Origin: Flavobacterium sp. KACC 22761
Lineage (GTDB): Bacteria > Bacteroidota > Bacteroidia > Flavobacteriales > Flavobacteriaceae
Length of the DNA stretch: 64,000 nt
Reading direction: 5' to 3'
Assembly (NCBI RefSeq): GCF_034058155.1
Contig: NZ_CP139148.1
Location: 1,426,001-1,490,000, forward strand
Of this stretch, positions 43,475-52,543 are shown in pieces. Every line of letters begins with the position of its first letter. Position 1 is the stretch's first letter. Under the pieces are notes generated by a model that searched no databases, was not told the origin of the DNA, and saw nothing but the letters and a program-made list of their open reading frames with translations. A program made the position numbers and the translations under genes.

Positions 43475-44398
43475 ATGGCAGAAAAAACAATCAGAATAGG
43501 AACGCGCGATAGCGAATTAGCACTTTGGCAAGCACACACTGTAGAAAAAAAACTAAACGATTTAGGTTATAAAACCTCAATTGTTGCGGTAAAATCTCAG
43601 GGTGACATTATTCTTGATAAGCCACTTTATGAATTAGGAATCACTGGAATTTTCACTAAAACCTTAGACATTGCTATGATTAATGGTGACGTTGATATTG
43701 CAGTGCATTCGATGAAAGATGTTCCGACAGCTTTACCAAAAGGTATCGTTCAAGGTGCCGTTTTGCCAAGAGCCAATGTTTTGGATATTTTAGTTCATAA
43801 AGGAAATCCTGATTTTACAAATCCGAGCACCATTGCAACCGGAAGTTTACGTCGTCAGGCGCAATGGTTCAATAAATACCCAAACCATACGGTTGTTGAT
43901 TTACGTGGAAACGTGAATACGCGTATGCAAAAACTTCAGGATAATGAATGGGACGGAGCTGTTTTTGCCGCTGCAGGTTTGGAGCGCATCAACTTAAAAC
44001 CTGAAAATTACATCAATTTAGATTGGATGATTCCAGCTCCGGCTCAAGGTGCAATGCTTGTGGTGGCAATGGAAAACGACAATTATACTTTGGATGCTCT
44101 TTCGCAGTTAAATGATATCGAGACTGAAATTTGCACATACATAGAACGTCAGTTTTTGAGAACGCTTGAAGGTGGATGTACTGCCCCAATTGGAGCTTTA
44201 GTAACGTATAACGAGGACGAAGATACTTTGCATTTTCAAGGTGTTTTACTTTCTATTGACGGAAAACAAAAACTAGAAATCAACAAAACGGTTGATATTT
44301 CTGAATGGAAAAAATTAGGCTTTAATTCTGCTCAGGAGATTTTGAATAATGGAGGAACGGAATTAATGCAGAAAATCAAAGAATCTCTAAAGAAATAA
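43475..44398 (+). CDS. hemC: hydroxymethylbilane synthase
   Basis: The 307-residue porphobilinogen deaminase starts MAEKTIRIGTRDSELALWQA. It has the conserved aspartate in VHSMKDVPT, the RRQAQW and DLRGNVNTRM segments and the cofactor-binding cysteine in LEGGCTAPIGA. It joins four porphobilinogens into hydroxymethylbilane. Its stop overlaps the hemD start by one base (TAATG). Confidence 0.95.
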   Translation: MAEKTIRIGTRDSELALWQAHTVEKKLNDLGYKTSIVAVKSQGDIILDKPLYELGITGIFTKTLDIAMINGDVDIAVHSMKDVPTALPKGIVQGAVLPRANVLDILVHKGNPDFTNPSTIATGSLRRQAQWFNKYPNHTVVDLRGNVNTRMQKLQDNEWDGAVFAAAGLERINLKPENYINLDWMIPAPAQGAMLVVAMENDNYTLDALSQLNDIETEICTYIERQFLRTLEGGCTAPIGALVTYNEDEDTLHFQGVLLSIDGKQKLEINKTVDISEWKKLGFNSAQEILNNGGTELMQKIKESLKK

Positions 44399-45063
44399 TG
44401 GCAAATCCAGTTCAGATATTATCTACTAAAATATTATCTCCTCTTCATAAACAGGAACTAATGAAATATGGCGTTGAGTTGATCGAAGCCGATTTCATTA
44501 AAACCGAAAACAAGCCTTTCGAATTAAAAGATCTTAATGAAAGTTTAATTTTTACAAGTCAAAATGCCGTTCACAGTGTTTTAGCTCATCCTAATTCTGA
44601 AGAATTAAAGAAAAAAAACGTGTATTGCGTTGGACTTAAAACCAAAACGCTTTTAAGCGATAATGGCTTTAATGTCGTGGCTTACACAGGTTATGCTGCA
44701 GATTTAGCTGAAATTATCACTTTGATTTACGGAAATGAAAGTTATACTTTTTTCAGTGGAAATCTAAGAAGAGACACTTTACCAGACGCTTTAAAAGAAA
44801 ACGGAATTAAATTCAATGAAATTCAGGTTTACGAAACCACATTACAACCGCAGAAAATAAAAGCAAATCCAGAAGCGATTTTGTTTTTTAGTCCGTCTGG
44901 AGTTAAAAGTTATTTGAAACACAATGCTATAAATAAACAAATCTGCTTTTGCATTGGCGATACGACCGCAGAAGCTTTAAATAAAATCACAAAAAACATT
45001 ATCGTCGCTGATCAACCAACAATTGAAGATGTGATTGAAGATGTAATTCACGAATACAAATAA
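44398..45063 (+). CDS. hemD: uroporphyrinogen-III synthase
   Basis: This 221-residue enzyme closes and inverts ring D of hydroxymethylbilane. Family sequence conservation is low, but IFTSQNAVHSVL, YCVGLKTKTLL, FFSGNLRRDTLPDAL and ILFFSPSGVKSYL are the typical HemD landmarks. The position in a coupled hemC-hemD pair supports the call. The start codon overlaps the hemC stop. A 38-base arm of CTTTG-type words follows the gene. Confidence 0.92.
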   Translation: MANPVQILSTKILSPLHKQELMKYGVELIEADFIKTENKPFELKDLNESLIFTSQNAVHSVLAHPNSEELKKKNVYCVGLKTKTLLSDNGFNVVAYTGYAADLAEIITLIYGNESYTFFSGNLRRDTLPDALKENGIKFNEIQVYETTLQPQKIKANPEAILFFSPSGVKSYLKHNAINKQICFCIGDTTAEALNKITKNIIVADQPTIEDVIEDVIHEYK

Positions 45064-45064
45064 A

Positions 45065-45105
45065 AACCTTTGCAACTTTGTCACTTTGCGACTTTTGCAC
45101 CTAAA
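45065..45105. repeat. single arm of the CTTTG word family
   Basis: CCTTTGCAACTTTGTCACTT continues with TGCGACTTTTGCACC. It has a 7-8 base spacing of CTTTG-like words and no partner arm before hemE. Confidence 0.5.
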
Positions 45106-45115
45106 ATAAAAAACA

Positions 45116-46141
45116 ATGTTAAAAAACGACCTATTTTTAAGAGCATTAAAAGGAGAAACTGTACAACGTCCGCCAGTATGGATGATGCGTCAGGCAGGAA
45201 GATATTTACCAGAATTTAGAGAACTTCGTGATAAATATGATTTCTTTACGCGTTGCGAAACTCCAGAATTAGCGGCTGAAATCACTGTACAGCCAATTCG
45301 CAGAATTGCTCCAGATGCTGCTATTTTATTTTCGGATATTTTGGTAGTGCCACGCGCAATGGGAATTCATGTTGAATTGAAAGACAATTTAGGTCCGATT
45401 ATTCCAGATCCAATTCGTACAATGGAACAAGTGAATCAAGTTTTTGTTCCAGATGTAAACGAAACTTTAGGTTACGTTTTTGATGCTGTGAAATTGACTA
45501 AAGAAATGCTGAACGACGAAGTGCCGTTAATTGGTTTCGCTGGTTCACCTTGGACAATTTTCTGTTACGCTGTTGAGGGAAAAGGTTCTAAAAGTTTTGA
45601 TACTGCAAAAGGTTTCTGTTTTTCAAACCCGGTTGCAGCGCACACTTTATTGCAAAAAATTACCGATACCACTATTTTATATTTAAAAGAAAAAGTAAAA
45701 TCAGGAGTAAATGCGGTTCAGATTTTTGATTCTTGGGGCGGAATGCTTTCTCCTGTTGATTATCAGGAATTTTCATGGAAATACATCAACCAGATTGTTG
45801 ACGCTTTAGCTGATATTACGCCTGTTATTGTTTTCGGAAAAGGATGCTGGTTCGCACTTGGTGAAATGGGTAAAAGTAAAGCTTCAGCTCTTGGAGTTGA
45901 CTGGACTTGCACGGCAAGAAATGCTCGTTATTTGTCTGGTGGAAATATTACGTTGCAAGGAAACTTTGATCCGTCAAGATTACTTTCTCCAATTCCAACT
46001 ATCAAGAAAATGGTTCACGAAATGATCGACGAATTCGGAAAAGATAAATATATCGTAAATTTAGGTCACGGAATTTTACCAAATATCCCTGTAGATCACG
46101 CAAAAGCGTTTATTGACGCTGTGAAGGAATACGGGCAATAA
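45116..46141 (+). CDS. hemE: uroporphyrinogen decarboxylase
   Basis: The 341-residue enzyme removes four carboxyl groups from uroporphyrinogen III. The signature [17 protein letters not shown] lies near the start, followed by [12 protein letters not shown] (catalytic Asp) and [16 protein letters not shown]. Normal length. It is followed by a repeat and an unknown small gene in the same direction. Confidence 0.95.
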   Translation: MLKNDLFLRALKGETVQRPPVWMMRQAGRYLPEFRELRDKYDFFTRCETPELAAEITVQPIRRIAPDAAILFSDILVVPRAMGIHVELKDNLGPIIPDPIRTMEQVNQVFVPDVNETLGYVFDAVKLTKEMLNDEVPLIGFAGSPWTIFCYAVEGKGSKSFDTAKGFCFSNPVAAHTLLQKITDTTILYLKEKVKSGVNAVQIFDSWGGMLSPVDYQEFSWKYINQIVDALADITPVIVFGKGCWFALGEMGKSKASALGVDWTCTARNARYLSGGNITLQGNFDPSRLLSPIPTIKKMVHEMIDEFGKDKYIVNLGHGILPNIPVDHAKAFIDAVKEYGQ

Positions 46142-46143
46142 TA

Positions 46144-46216
46144 GTTGATGGTTGATGGTTTTTGGTTGATAGTTAAGCTCCCAGAAACCATCAACCAAAA
46201 ACCATCAACTACCAAC
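46144..46216. repeat. 29-base inverted repeat of GTTGATGG words
   Basis: GTTGATGGTTGATGGTTTTT.. (46144-46172) faces CCATCAACCAAAAACCATCA.. (46188-46216). The word GTTGATGG is itself repeated in tandem in each arm. Confidence 0.8.
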
Positions 46217-46226
46217 TTAAAAAAAC

Positions 46227-46604
46227 ATGCTCAATAAAGGATTAAGAGACGAAGAAAAAATAAGAATTGATAACGTTCTCAAAACGTTACGAAATCTCAT
46301 TTATGTACCTTATCCTTTGAATGTTTTACAAAAAACAGAAATTGAAAATCAACTGAAGGAATTCGGATTAAACATTGAAAGTTTAATTGATTTTTCCAAT
46401 GAAGATTTAATCACATTGTTAATGCGTCTTCATTTTGATTGGGAACATTTGGAACAATTCGGAGATATTTTGATCGAATTCTCGAAAGAAGAAAATTATA
46501 ATTTCGCCGATAAAGCTTTAGCTATTTATCAATATATTCAGCAAGAAAGCAAAGTTTTTTCTTTTGGAATCAATGCTAAAATTGCTTCTCTAAAAAACAA
46601 TTAG
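46227..46604 (+). CDS. conserved hypothetical protein in the heme cluster
   Basis: The 125-residue, mostly helical soluble protein has motifs such as LRDEEKIRIDNVLKTLRNLIYVPYPLN and LMRLHFDWEHLEQFGDILIEFSKEENYNFADKALAIYQYI. I do not recognise a family. It is only 2 bases before the GNAT gene, which overlaps hemF, so it is probably co-transcribed with heme genes. No signal or membrane segment. Confidence 0.75.
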   Translation: MLNKGLRDEEKIRIDNVLKTLRNLIYVPYPLNVLQKTEIENQLKEFGLNIESLIDFSNEDLITLLMRLHFDWEHLEQFGDILIEFSKEENYNFADKALAIYQYIQQESKVFSFGINAKIASLKNN

Positions 46605-46606
46605 AA

Positions 46607-47152
46607 ATGAGTTTTACAGATTGGAAAACTGACCGAATCGAAAATATTCTTCCTAAAGAGTTTTATAAACTAATTGATAAGAATAAAAATCATATTGAAA
46701 AGACTTTCCCTGTAACGCTAGCTAATTCCGACTCACCAGAAAAAGCTGAAAATTTTATCTCCGTTAATAAAGACAAGGAAAGAAATAGTGAAGGATATTA
46801 TTTCTTCGCCCGAGATATAAAAACAAATAATCTAATTGGTTATTTATGTGTAAAAACGATCGATTATCGCATTTCTAAATGTGAATTAGGTTATTTTATT
46901 GACGAAGATTTTCAAGGAAAAGGAATTACATCCAAAATGGTTTCTGATGCGCTTGACTTTTGTTTCAATAAATTAAAAATGAACAAAGTTTTTATCTGCA
47001 CTTCAGAAATCAATCTCGCAAGTCAGCGAATTGCATTAAAACACAATTTTAAACAAGAAGGAATTTTAAGAGACGAATTTAGAAACGGCGACGGCACTTT
47101 GCAGAACACGGTTTATTTCGGACTACTTAAATCAGAATATATTAAATCATGA
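46607..47152 (+). CDS. GNAT N-acetyltransferase (RimJ/RimL-like)
   Basis: The 181-residue product has the acetyl-CoA site of GNAT enzymes (GYFIDEDFQGKGITSKMVSDALDFCF) and the later NLASQRIALKHNFKQEGILRDEF segment, which identify the RimJ/RimL subgroup that acetylates protein or peptide amino groups. The substrate is unknown. Its stop overlaps the hemF start by 4 bases (ATGA), so it is part of the same operon by position. Confidence 0.87.
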   Translation: MSFTDWKTDRIENILPKEFYKLIDKNKNHIEKTFPVTLANSDSPEKAENFISVNKDKERNSEGYYFFARDIKTNNLIGYLCVKTIDYRISKCELGYFIDEDFQGKGITSKMVSDALDFCFNKLKMNKVFICTSEINLASQRIALKHNFKQEGILRDEFRNGDGTLQNTVYFGLLKSEYIKS

Positions 47153-48051
47153 AAGACAAATTTTACGCCTACATACAACAATTACAGGACCAAATCTGCG
47201 CTGGATTAGAAGCTATTGACGGAACTGCAAAATTCCGCGAAGATTTATGGAAACGCCTAGAAGGCGGTGGTGGAAGAACACGTGTTATTGAAAACGGTGC
47301 GGTTTTCGAAAAGGGTGGTGTAAACATTTCAGCCGTTCACGGAAAACTTCCTGAAACGATGCAAAAAATGTTCAACGTTGGCGAAGCCGATTTCTTCGCT
47401 TGCGGATTAAGTTTGGTAATTCACCCAAAAAGCCCAATGGTTCCTACTGTGCACGCCAATTGGCGATATTTTGAAATGTATGATGAAAACAGAAATGTTA
47501 TCGAACAATGGTTTGGCGGCGGACAGGATTTAACGCCTTATTATTTGTTTGAAGAAGATGCGAAACACTTTCATCAAACTTGTAAAACAGCGTGTGACAA
47601 ACACAATCCAGAGTTTTACCTGAAATATAAAAAACAATGCGATTCCTATTTCTGGAACGCGCATAGAAATGAAGCCCGCGGAATTGGTGGTTTGTTCTTT
47701 GATTATTGCAAAGCAAATGAATCAATGTCAATGGAAAATTGGTATAACTTTGTAACTGAGGTTGGTAATAGTTTCCTTGAAGCGTATGTTCCGATTGTAG
47801 AAAGAAGAAAAAATTTAGCATATACTCCGGAAAACAGAAACTGGCAGGAAATCCGTCGTGGCCGTTATGTGGAGTTTAATCTAGTTCACGACAAAGGAAC
47901 TTTATTCGGTTTAAAAACAAACGGAAGAATTGAAAGTATTTTAATGAGTTTGCCTCCGCATGTGCAATGGGTTTATGATCATCATGCCGAAGCAGGAAGC
48001 GAAGAAGAGAAATTAATTTTAACACTATCTAACCCAATTGATTGGATATAA
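47149..48051 (+). CDS. hemF: oxygen-dependent coproporphyrinogen III oxidase
   Basis: The 300-residue enzyme oxidatively decarboxylates coproporphyrinogen III to protoporphyrinogen IX with O2. Motifs: VPTVHANWRYFEMYDE, the GGGQDLTPYYLFEEDA segment and RRGRYVEFNLVHDKGTLFGL. Normal length. The start overlaps the GNAT gene. The enzyme is of the aerobic type, consistent with an aerobic flavobacterium. It is followed after 32 bases by a two-gene accessory cassette. Confidence 0.95.
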   Translation: MKDKFYAYIQQLQDQICAGLEAIDGTAKFREDLWKRLEGGGGRTRVIENGAVFEKGGVNISAVHGKLPETMQKMFNVGEADFFACGLSLVIHPKSPMVPTVHANWRYFEMYDENRNVIEQWFGGGQDLTPYYLFEEDAKHFHQTCKTACDKHNPEFYLKYKKQCDSYFWNAHRNEARGIGGLFFDYCKANESMSMENWYNFVTEVGNSFLEAYVPIVERRKNLAYTPENRNWQEIRRGRYVEFNLVHDKGTLFGLKTNGRIESILMSLPPHVQWVYDHHAEAGSEEEKLILTLSNPIDWI

Positions 48052-48083
48052 ATAGATTATATTTACAATAAAATTTACTAATT

Positions 48084-48638
48084 ATGAGTACGAAAATAGA
48101 AATATTTGAGACAATTGTTCATCGACTAAAAGATTGGTATATGGAAGAAAATAAAATCACTTCTATAGAAAAATTCAATCAGAGTAATGACTTTAGTATC
48201 TTAAAATTAATCAAATTACATTTTTTCGTGACAGCAATCAATAGTAATACAGATCCAATTTTACTAGATAAATTTGAGTTTTTTGCTATGCCATATGGAC
48301 CAGTTGAAACTGATATTTATCGTAAAATAAAAGATAACTCCAGTTTTTCTAACTTTTCAATTAACAATTTTAAGACAACATTCATAGACAATACTCCATC
48401 AACAAATATTGATGGAGCAGTTAACAATTCAATTGATGAAGCTATAATTACAATAAAAAAAATCGACTCATGCTTTGTAAATGCAGATGCAGGTTCTTTA
48501 GTTGAACTAACTCATAAATGGGATTCTTGGAAATTTGTTTATGCTGAAGCGGTAAGAAGTGGTATTTATTCTAAAAAAATTGAAAAAGATTTAATTGTCA
48601 GAGATAATAAAATTCTAAACCTACAATTAGTCTGTTAA
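48084..48638 (+). CDS. Panacea (SocA/DUF4065)-like antitoxin candidate
   Basis: The 184-residue protein has the Panacea layout: a first segment ILKLIKLHFFVTAI (residues 39-52), then the core FEFFAMPYGPVETDIYRKI (64-82) and a C-terminal LVELTHKWDSW (139-149). These are the three most conserved stretches of this domain, which in other systems neutralises diverse toxins. The stop codon is immediately followed by the ATG of the next gene (TAAATG), so they are coupled. No DNA-binding motif was seen. It is AT-richer than the heme genes around it. The exact family needs a profile search. Confidence 0.7.
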   Translation: MSTKIEIFETIVHRLKDWYMEENKITSIEKFNQSNDFSILKLIKLHFFVTAINSNTDPILLDKFEFFAMPYGPVETDIYRKIKDNSSFSNFSINNFKTTFIDNTPSTNIDGAVNNSIDEAIITIKKIDSCFVNADAGSLVELTHKWDSWKFVYAEAVRSGIYSKKIEKDLIVRDNKILNLQLVC

Positions 48639-50501
48639 ATGAGGTGGTTAGAGCAGTTACAGAACTTTCTAGATATCGAATTTCAAAATCCAAATTGGGC
48701 AGACGAATTAAACCCAAATTTAGATTTGGTTGAATTCACAACAAATCTTGTTGAAAAAGAAAAAGATGTTTTAATAAAAGTATTTGAATTTTTAAATCTT
48801 TCAGTCTTAGAAAGCGAATATGTTTTTAATAAAACTGTTTTTGATGAAAAGTTAAAAGAGATCCATAGCAAAGTTGGTGTTTTACAAGGAAGTTTAATGA
48901 CAACAGACAATGATGATTTTCTTTTTTCAAAAGCTTTAAGTGATCAACAATTCTTATTTTCATTCAAAAAAGCTCTAGAAGTTTACAAAAGAATTTCGGA
49001 CAATGTTAATAAACAAATTAGCAATCTTCATAAAACAATAGTTCTAGATATTTCAGATACTTTTGATGGTACCAACAAATATTTCACATCTAAAGATGAT
49101 GTATTGACTGAAAGTTTGTTCGATTTATTTTATATTAATATTTCTCTTTCCAGAGCAAGTTTCTTTTTAGAAAATTATAATTCTGAGTTTAAGGACCTTC
49201 TTGAAACAAAAGATGTACTTAAAAAACTAAAAACCAAAATAAACTATCCTGAAACATGTTATAATCAAATTATTGATATTTTAATTGAATCTGCTACTTT
49301 TTTTCAAAGAAAAATAATAATTCGTATTACACAAGATGAAACCCGATACAATGATGGTTATATATATAATTTAAATGAGTATAGTTTTTCATTAGATCAA
49401 CATCCTTTAATGTTTGATTACTTTAAAAAATGGGATAATTATTCGCAGAACCATTTTTTAAGTGAGGATAATAAAGAAAAAGAAACTATAATAAAGAGAT
49501 TAGCTGAAGAAATATTAACAGAAACAAGAGACTCTTCTACTTTTACTTTTTTTCAGACTCATTGTCTAATAAAATATTATAAAGACCTTAAAAAAGATCT
49601 AACTGATCTAGAAAAGCTTATTACAATATTTGAAAACTATGAACCAAAATCTGATTTTGATAGATTAGCCTTAAATGTTTCAAAGAATTATTTAATGAAT
49701 AATATTCTTTCATTAAAAATCAACAATATTAATTTTTCTGATATAGACAATTTAATTTCAGAATATAGAAAACTTCAGGAAAGTTCACTTGTAAATAATT
49801 TCTTTCCCTATTTTAAAATTTGCTCATTTTTAAAAAAATACATTGAAACAAATATTTCAATTGAAGAATTGAAAATTGAAAATCTTACAAATGTCGAAAT
49901 TGCTCTTGAAAAACTTAAAATATGCTTTAAGCTTTACAAAAAAAATGTTCAATGGTCAGAGAATCATTTATATTATGCGTATCAACTTCCATGCGAGGAA
50001 GCTAAAATTAATATTAACCTAAAAAAAGGAGAAGAAGATATCACCTTAAGTTATTTTACCTCTTTGGGGTTTTCACTTTCGATAGATTATACAAAATATA
50101 AAGATTCTCTAAAAGAAATTGAATCTTTTATTTTGAATTTTGACAATCAAATTAAAAGCTTAAAAAACATTTATTCTTCTACAAATAAACTAATTGAAAA
50201 ACAAACAGAAATTCAAGCTCAATTAAAAGAACAAGAAAAGAAAAACTTAGAATTACTAGGAATATTTTCAGCAATTATAGCTTTACTCTTTCAAGGAGTT
50301 AATACCGCTGGCAGTACAGAAAGTATTCAATATAAATTAATAACATTCATTTGCATGTTTGTAGTTCTTTTTTCTTTTTTATTTATGATAAGGATCTTTT
50401 TTAATAAAGAAGAAAAAATTGAGAGAATGAGTAAATGGTTTGAAATGTCTGTATTTATTTTAATGTTTGTCGTTCTAATTTTACTCTATTCTACTAAATA
50501 G
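48639..50501 (+). CDS. large helical protein with C-terminal coiled coil and membrane anchor, candidate effector
   Basis: I recognise no enzyme in this 620-residue protein. Residues 1 to about 490 are predicted helical by their pattern of charge and hydrophobicity. A coiled-coil-like stretch (about 490-535: SLKNIYSSTNKLIEKQTEIQ) precedes three hydrophobic segments (about 540-558, 567-588 and 600-618), the first reading LLGIFSAIIALLFQG. It follows the Panacea-like gene without a gap. A membrane-attached partner of a Panacea protein would fit a toxin that damages the membrane or signals at it, but this is inference. The base composition is strongly AT. Confidence 0.7.
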   Translation: MRWLEQLQNFLDIEFQNPNWADELNPNLDLVEFTTNLVEKEKDVLIKVFEFLNLSVLESEYVFNKTVFDEKLKEIHSKVGVLQGSLMTTDNDDFLFSKALSDQQFLFSFKKALEVYKRISDNVNKQISNLHKTIVLDISDTFDGTNKYFTSKDDVLTESLFDLFYINISLSRASFFLENYNSEFKDLLETKDVLKKLKTKINYPETCYNQIIDILIESATFFQRKIIIRITQDETRYNDGYIYNLNEYSFSLDQHPLMFDYFKKWDNYSQNHFLSEDNKEKETIIKRLAEEILTETRDSSTFTFFQTHCLIKYYKDLKKDLTDLEKLITIFENYEPKSDFDRLALNVSKNYLMNNILSLKINNINFSDIDNLISEYRKLQESSLVNNFFPYFKICSFLKKYIETNISIEELKIENLTNVEIALEKLKICFKLYKKNVQWSENHLYYAYQLPCEEAKININLKKGEEDITLSYFTSLGFSLSIDYTKYKDSLKEIESFILNFDNQIKSLKNIYSSTNKLIEKQTEIQAQLKEQEKKNLELLGIFSAIIALLFQGVNTAGSTESIQYKLITFICMFVVLFSFLFMIRIFFNKEEKIERMSKWFEMSVFILMFVVLILLYSTK

Positions 50502-50528
50502 TATTGTTGTTGTTTTTATTTTTAATAA

Positions 50529-51467
50529 GTGGATTTAAAATTAATTTATATAGCGTTTTTTGCAAGTGTTTTTGGGTGTTTTGCCCAAAATGATACGCTA
50601 CAAAATCCGTATTTTAAATCATACAATGATAAAATTACTGGGAGCATTTATTATTTAGATACTTCAAATAGTTTTCAAATTGCTTCAGATAAAGAAGAAC
50701 CTAAAATCTTTCTCGATCTTATTCCGAATAGAAGAGAGCAAATTGGTTTTAATTTGAATTATAAAATCATTGACGTAACAATTGGTTTTGCTCCGAAATT
50801 TCTTGGAGGAAATACTGGCGATTCACATTCCAAAAACTTTAATTTCAATACTCGTTTTTATTATAAAAAATGGATGCAGTCGCTCACTTTCATCAATCAA
50901 AAAGGATTTTATGTCAGTGAAAGCGGTATAAATGCCCAACTGCCAAATATGCGTACAACAAAAATTGGTGGCTCGACATCGTATATTTTTAATGATAAAT
51001 TCTCATACAAAACATTGGTAAACCAAAACGAATGGCAAACTAAAAGTTCTGGCAGTTTCATCCCTACTTTTTCTTTCTATTATACTAATATAGACTTAAA
51101 TACACCCGATTCATCTCCTGGAGATATTTACGTATTTACTTTAACTCCTTCATATTTTTATAATTTTGTAATAAGTGATCGCGTTTTAATTGGAGCTGGA
51201 CTTGGTTTGGGCGCCGGGATTAACGATGTTGACGGAGACACCTCAGCATTATATCAAGCCGATTTCAATTTAAAATTGGCTTATAATCAAGATCGTTTCT
51301 TTGCTTTTGCCAGTCTCAATGCGGTAAGCTTTGATCAGGATGAAAAAGTAGATCCGCGATTGAATGACAATATTGTCACTTTAAAAATTTCTGCAGGATA
51401 TCGATTTGATCCTCCAAAAAAGATAAAAGAAGTATATGACAAAGCAAATGAGAAAATAGGTCTTTAA
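50529..51467 (+). CDS. outer-membrane beta-barrel-like protein (DUF6268-like), GTG start
   Basis: The 312-residue protein has a signal peptide (VDLKLIYIAFFASVFGCFAQ, read with Met for the GTG) and many strands with aromatic girdle residues, ending in LKISAGYRFDPPKK. There is no upstream ATG in frame, because a TAA directly precedes the GTG at 50529-50531. It probably belongs to the DUF6268 barrel family. The role is unknown. It lies between the accessory cassette and the aldolase gene. Confidence 0.75.
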   Translation: MDLKLIYIAFFASVFGCFAQNDTLQNPYFKSYNDKITGSIYYLDTSNSFQIASDKEEPKIFLDLIPNRREQIGFNLNYKIIDVTIGFAPKFLGGNTGDSHSKNFNFNTRFYYKKWMQSLTFINQKGFYVSESGINAQLPNMRTTKIGGSTSYIFNDKFSYKTLVNQNEWQTKSSGSFIPTFSFYYTNIDLNTPDSSPGDIYVFTLTPSYFYNFVISDRVLIGAGLGLGAGINDVDGDTSALYQADFNLKLAYNQDRFFAFASLNAVSFDQDEKVDPRLNDNIVTLKISAGYRFDPPKKIKEVYDKANEKIGL

Positions 51468-51530
51468 AAAGCCTTCAAAATAGCAAAAACAAGCACAAGC
51501 AGGGATTTCTAATAATTAAAAATCATTATT

Positions 51531-52433
51531 ATGGAAAAGACAAATGTAAAAACGGCACAACTAAATCGTATGCATTCCGGAAAAGGCTTTATCGCCGCGC
51601 TTGATCAAAGTGGCGGAAGTACCCCAAAAGCATTATCGCAATATGGCGTTGAAGAAAGCAATTATGCAAATGAAGAAGAAATGTACACACTTGTACATGA
51701 AATGAGAACCCGAATTATTAAAAGTCCAGCATTTGACAGTCAATATATTCTTGGGGCAATTCTTTTTGAAAATACAATGGACCGCAAAATCGACGGACAA
51801 TGGACGGCCGATTATTTGTGGGAAAAGAAAAATATCGTTCCGTTTTTAAAAGTTGACAAAGGACTTGCTGAACTTTCAAACGGTGTTCAATTGATGAAAC
51901 CGATTTCAAATTTAGATGATTTGCTCGACCGTGCCGTGGCGCGAAATATCTTTGGAACAAAAATGCGTTCGGTGATTAAAGAAGCAAATGCGAAAGGAAT
52001 TCAGGAAGTTGTTGAACAACAATTTGCAGTTGGTTTGCAAATCTTCAAAAAAGGACTAATTCCGATTATTGAACCAGAAGTTGACATTTATAGTTCAGAT
52101 AAAGAAAAATCAGAAGAAATTCTGAAAAATGAAATTATAAAACAGCTAAATACGCTTGCCAAAGATGTAAAAGTAATGTTGAAATTATCAATTCCAACGG
52201 TCACTGATTTTTATAAAGAACTAATGAGTGACTCTCATGTTGTGCGTGTCGTAGCATTATCCGGTGGTTATTCACGAGAAGAAGCCAATCAAAAACTTTC
52301 ACAAAACCACGGACTAATCGCGAGTTTCTCAAGAGCATTATCTGAAGGACTTTCAGCCGGACAATCTGACGATGATTTCAATAATGAGCTAAACAACACA
52401 ATCAAAGAAATTTACAACGCTTCAATTAAATAA
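51531..52433 (+). CDS. class I fructose-bisphosphate aldolase
   Basis: The 300-residue protein resembles the bacterial class I (Schiff-base) aldolases: [21 protein letters not shown] near the start, [13 protein letters not shown], the KVDKGL segment and [11 protein letters not shown] followed by [17 protein letters not shown]. It cleaves fructose 1,6-bisphosphate into two triose phosphates. It stands between the barrel gene and hemB. Its position within the heme cluster has no known functional reason. Confidence 0.9.
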   Translation: MEKTNVKTAQLNRMHSGKGFIAALDQSGGSTPKALSQYGVEESNYANEEEMYTLVHEMRTRIIKSPAFDSQYILGAILFENTMDRKIDGQWTADYLWEKKNIVPFLKVDKGLAELSNGVQLMKPISNLDDLLDRAVARNIFGTKMRSVIKEANAKGIQEVVEQQFAVGLQIFKKGLIPIIEPEVDIYSSDKEKSEEILKNEIIKQLNTLAKDVKVMLKLSIPTVTDFYKELMSDSHVVRVVALSGGYSREEANQKLSQNHGLIASFSRALSEGLSAGQSDDDFNNELNNTIKEIYNASIK

Positions 52434-52436
52434 TTA

Positions 52437-52530
52437 GTCGAAAGTTTAAAGTCGTAAAGTCAAAAGTATTTCAAATAATAAAAATTAAAGTAAGATTGCA
52501 AAAAATCTAAAATCTGCAGTCTAAAATCTA
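52437..52530. repeat. word-repeat region before hemB
   Basis: Contains AAAGTTTAAAGTCGTAAAGT and, further on, AATCTAAAATCTGCAGTCTA, that is, two families of short tandem words with 8-10 base spacing. No perfect arm pair is seen. Confidence 0.45.
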
Positions 52531-52543
52531 AAATTCAAATAAA

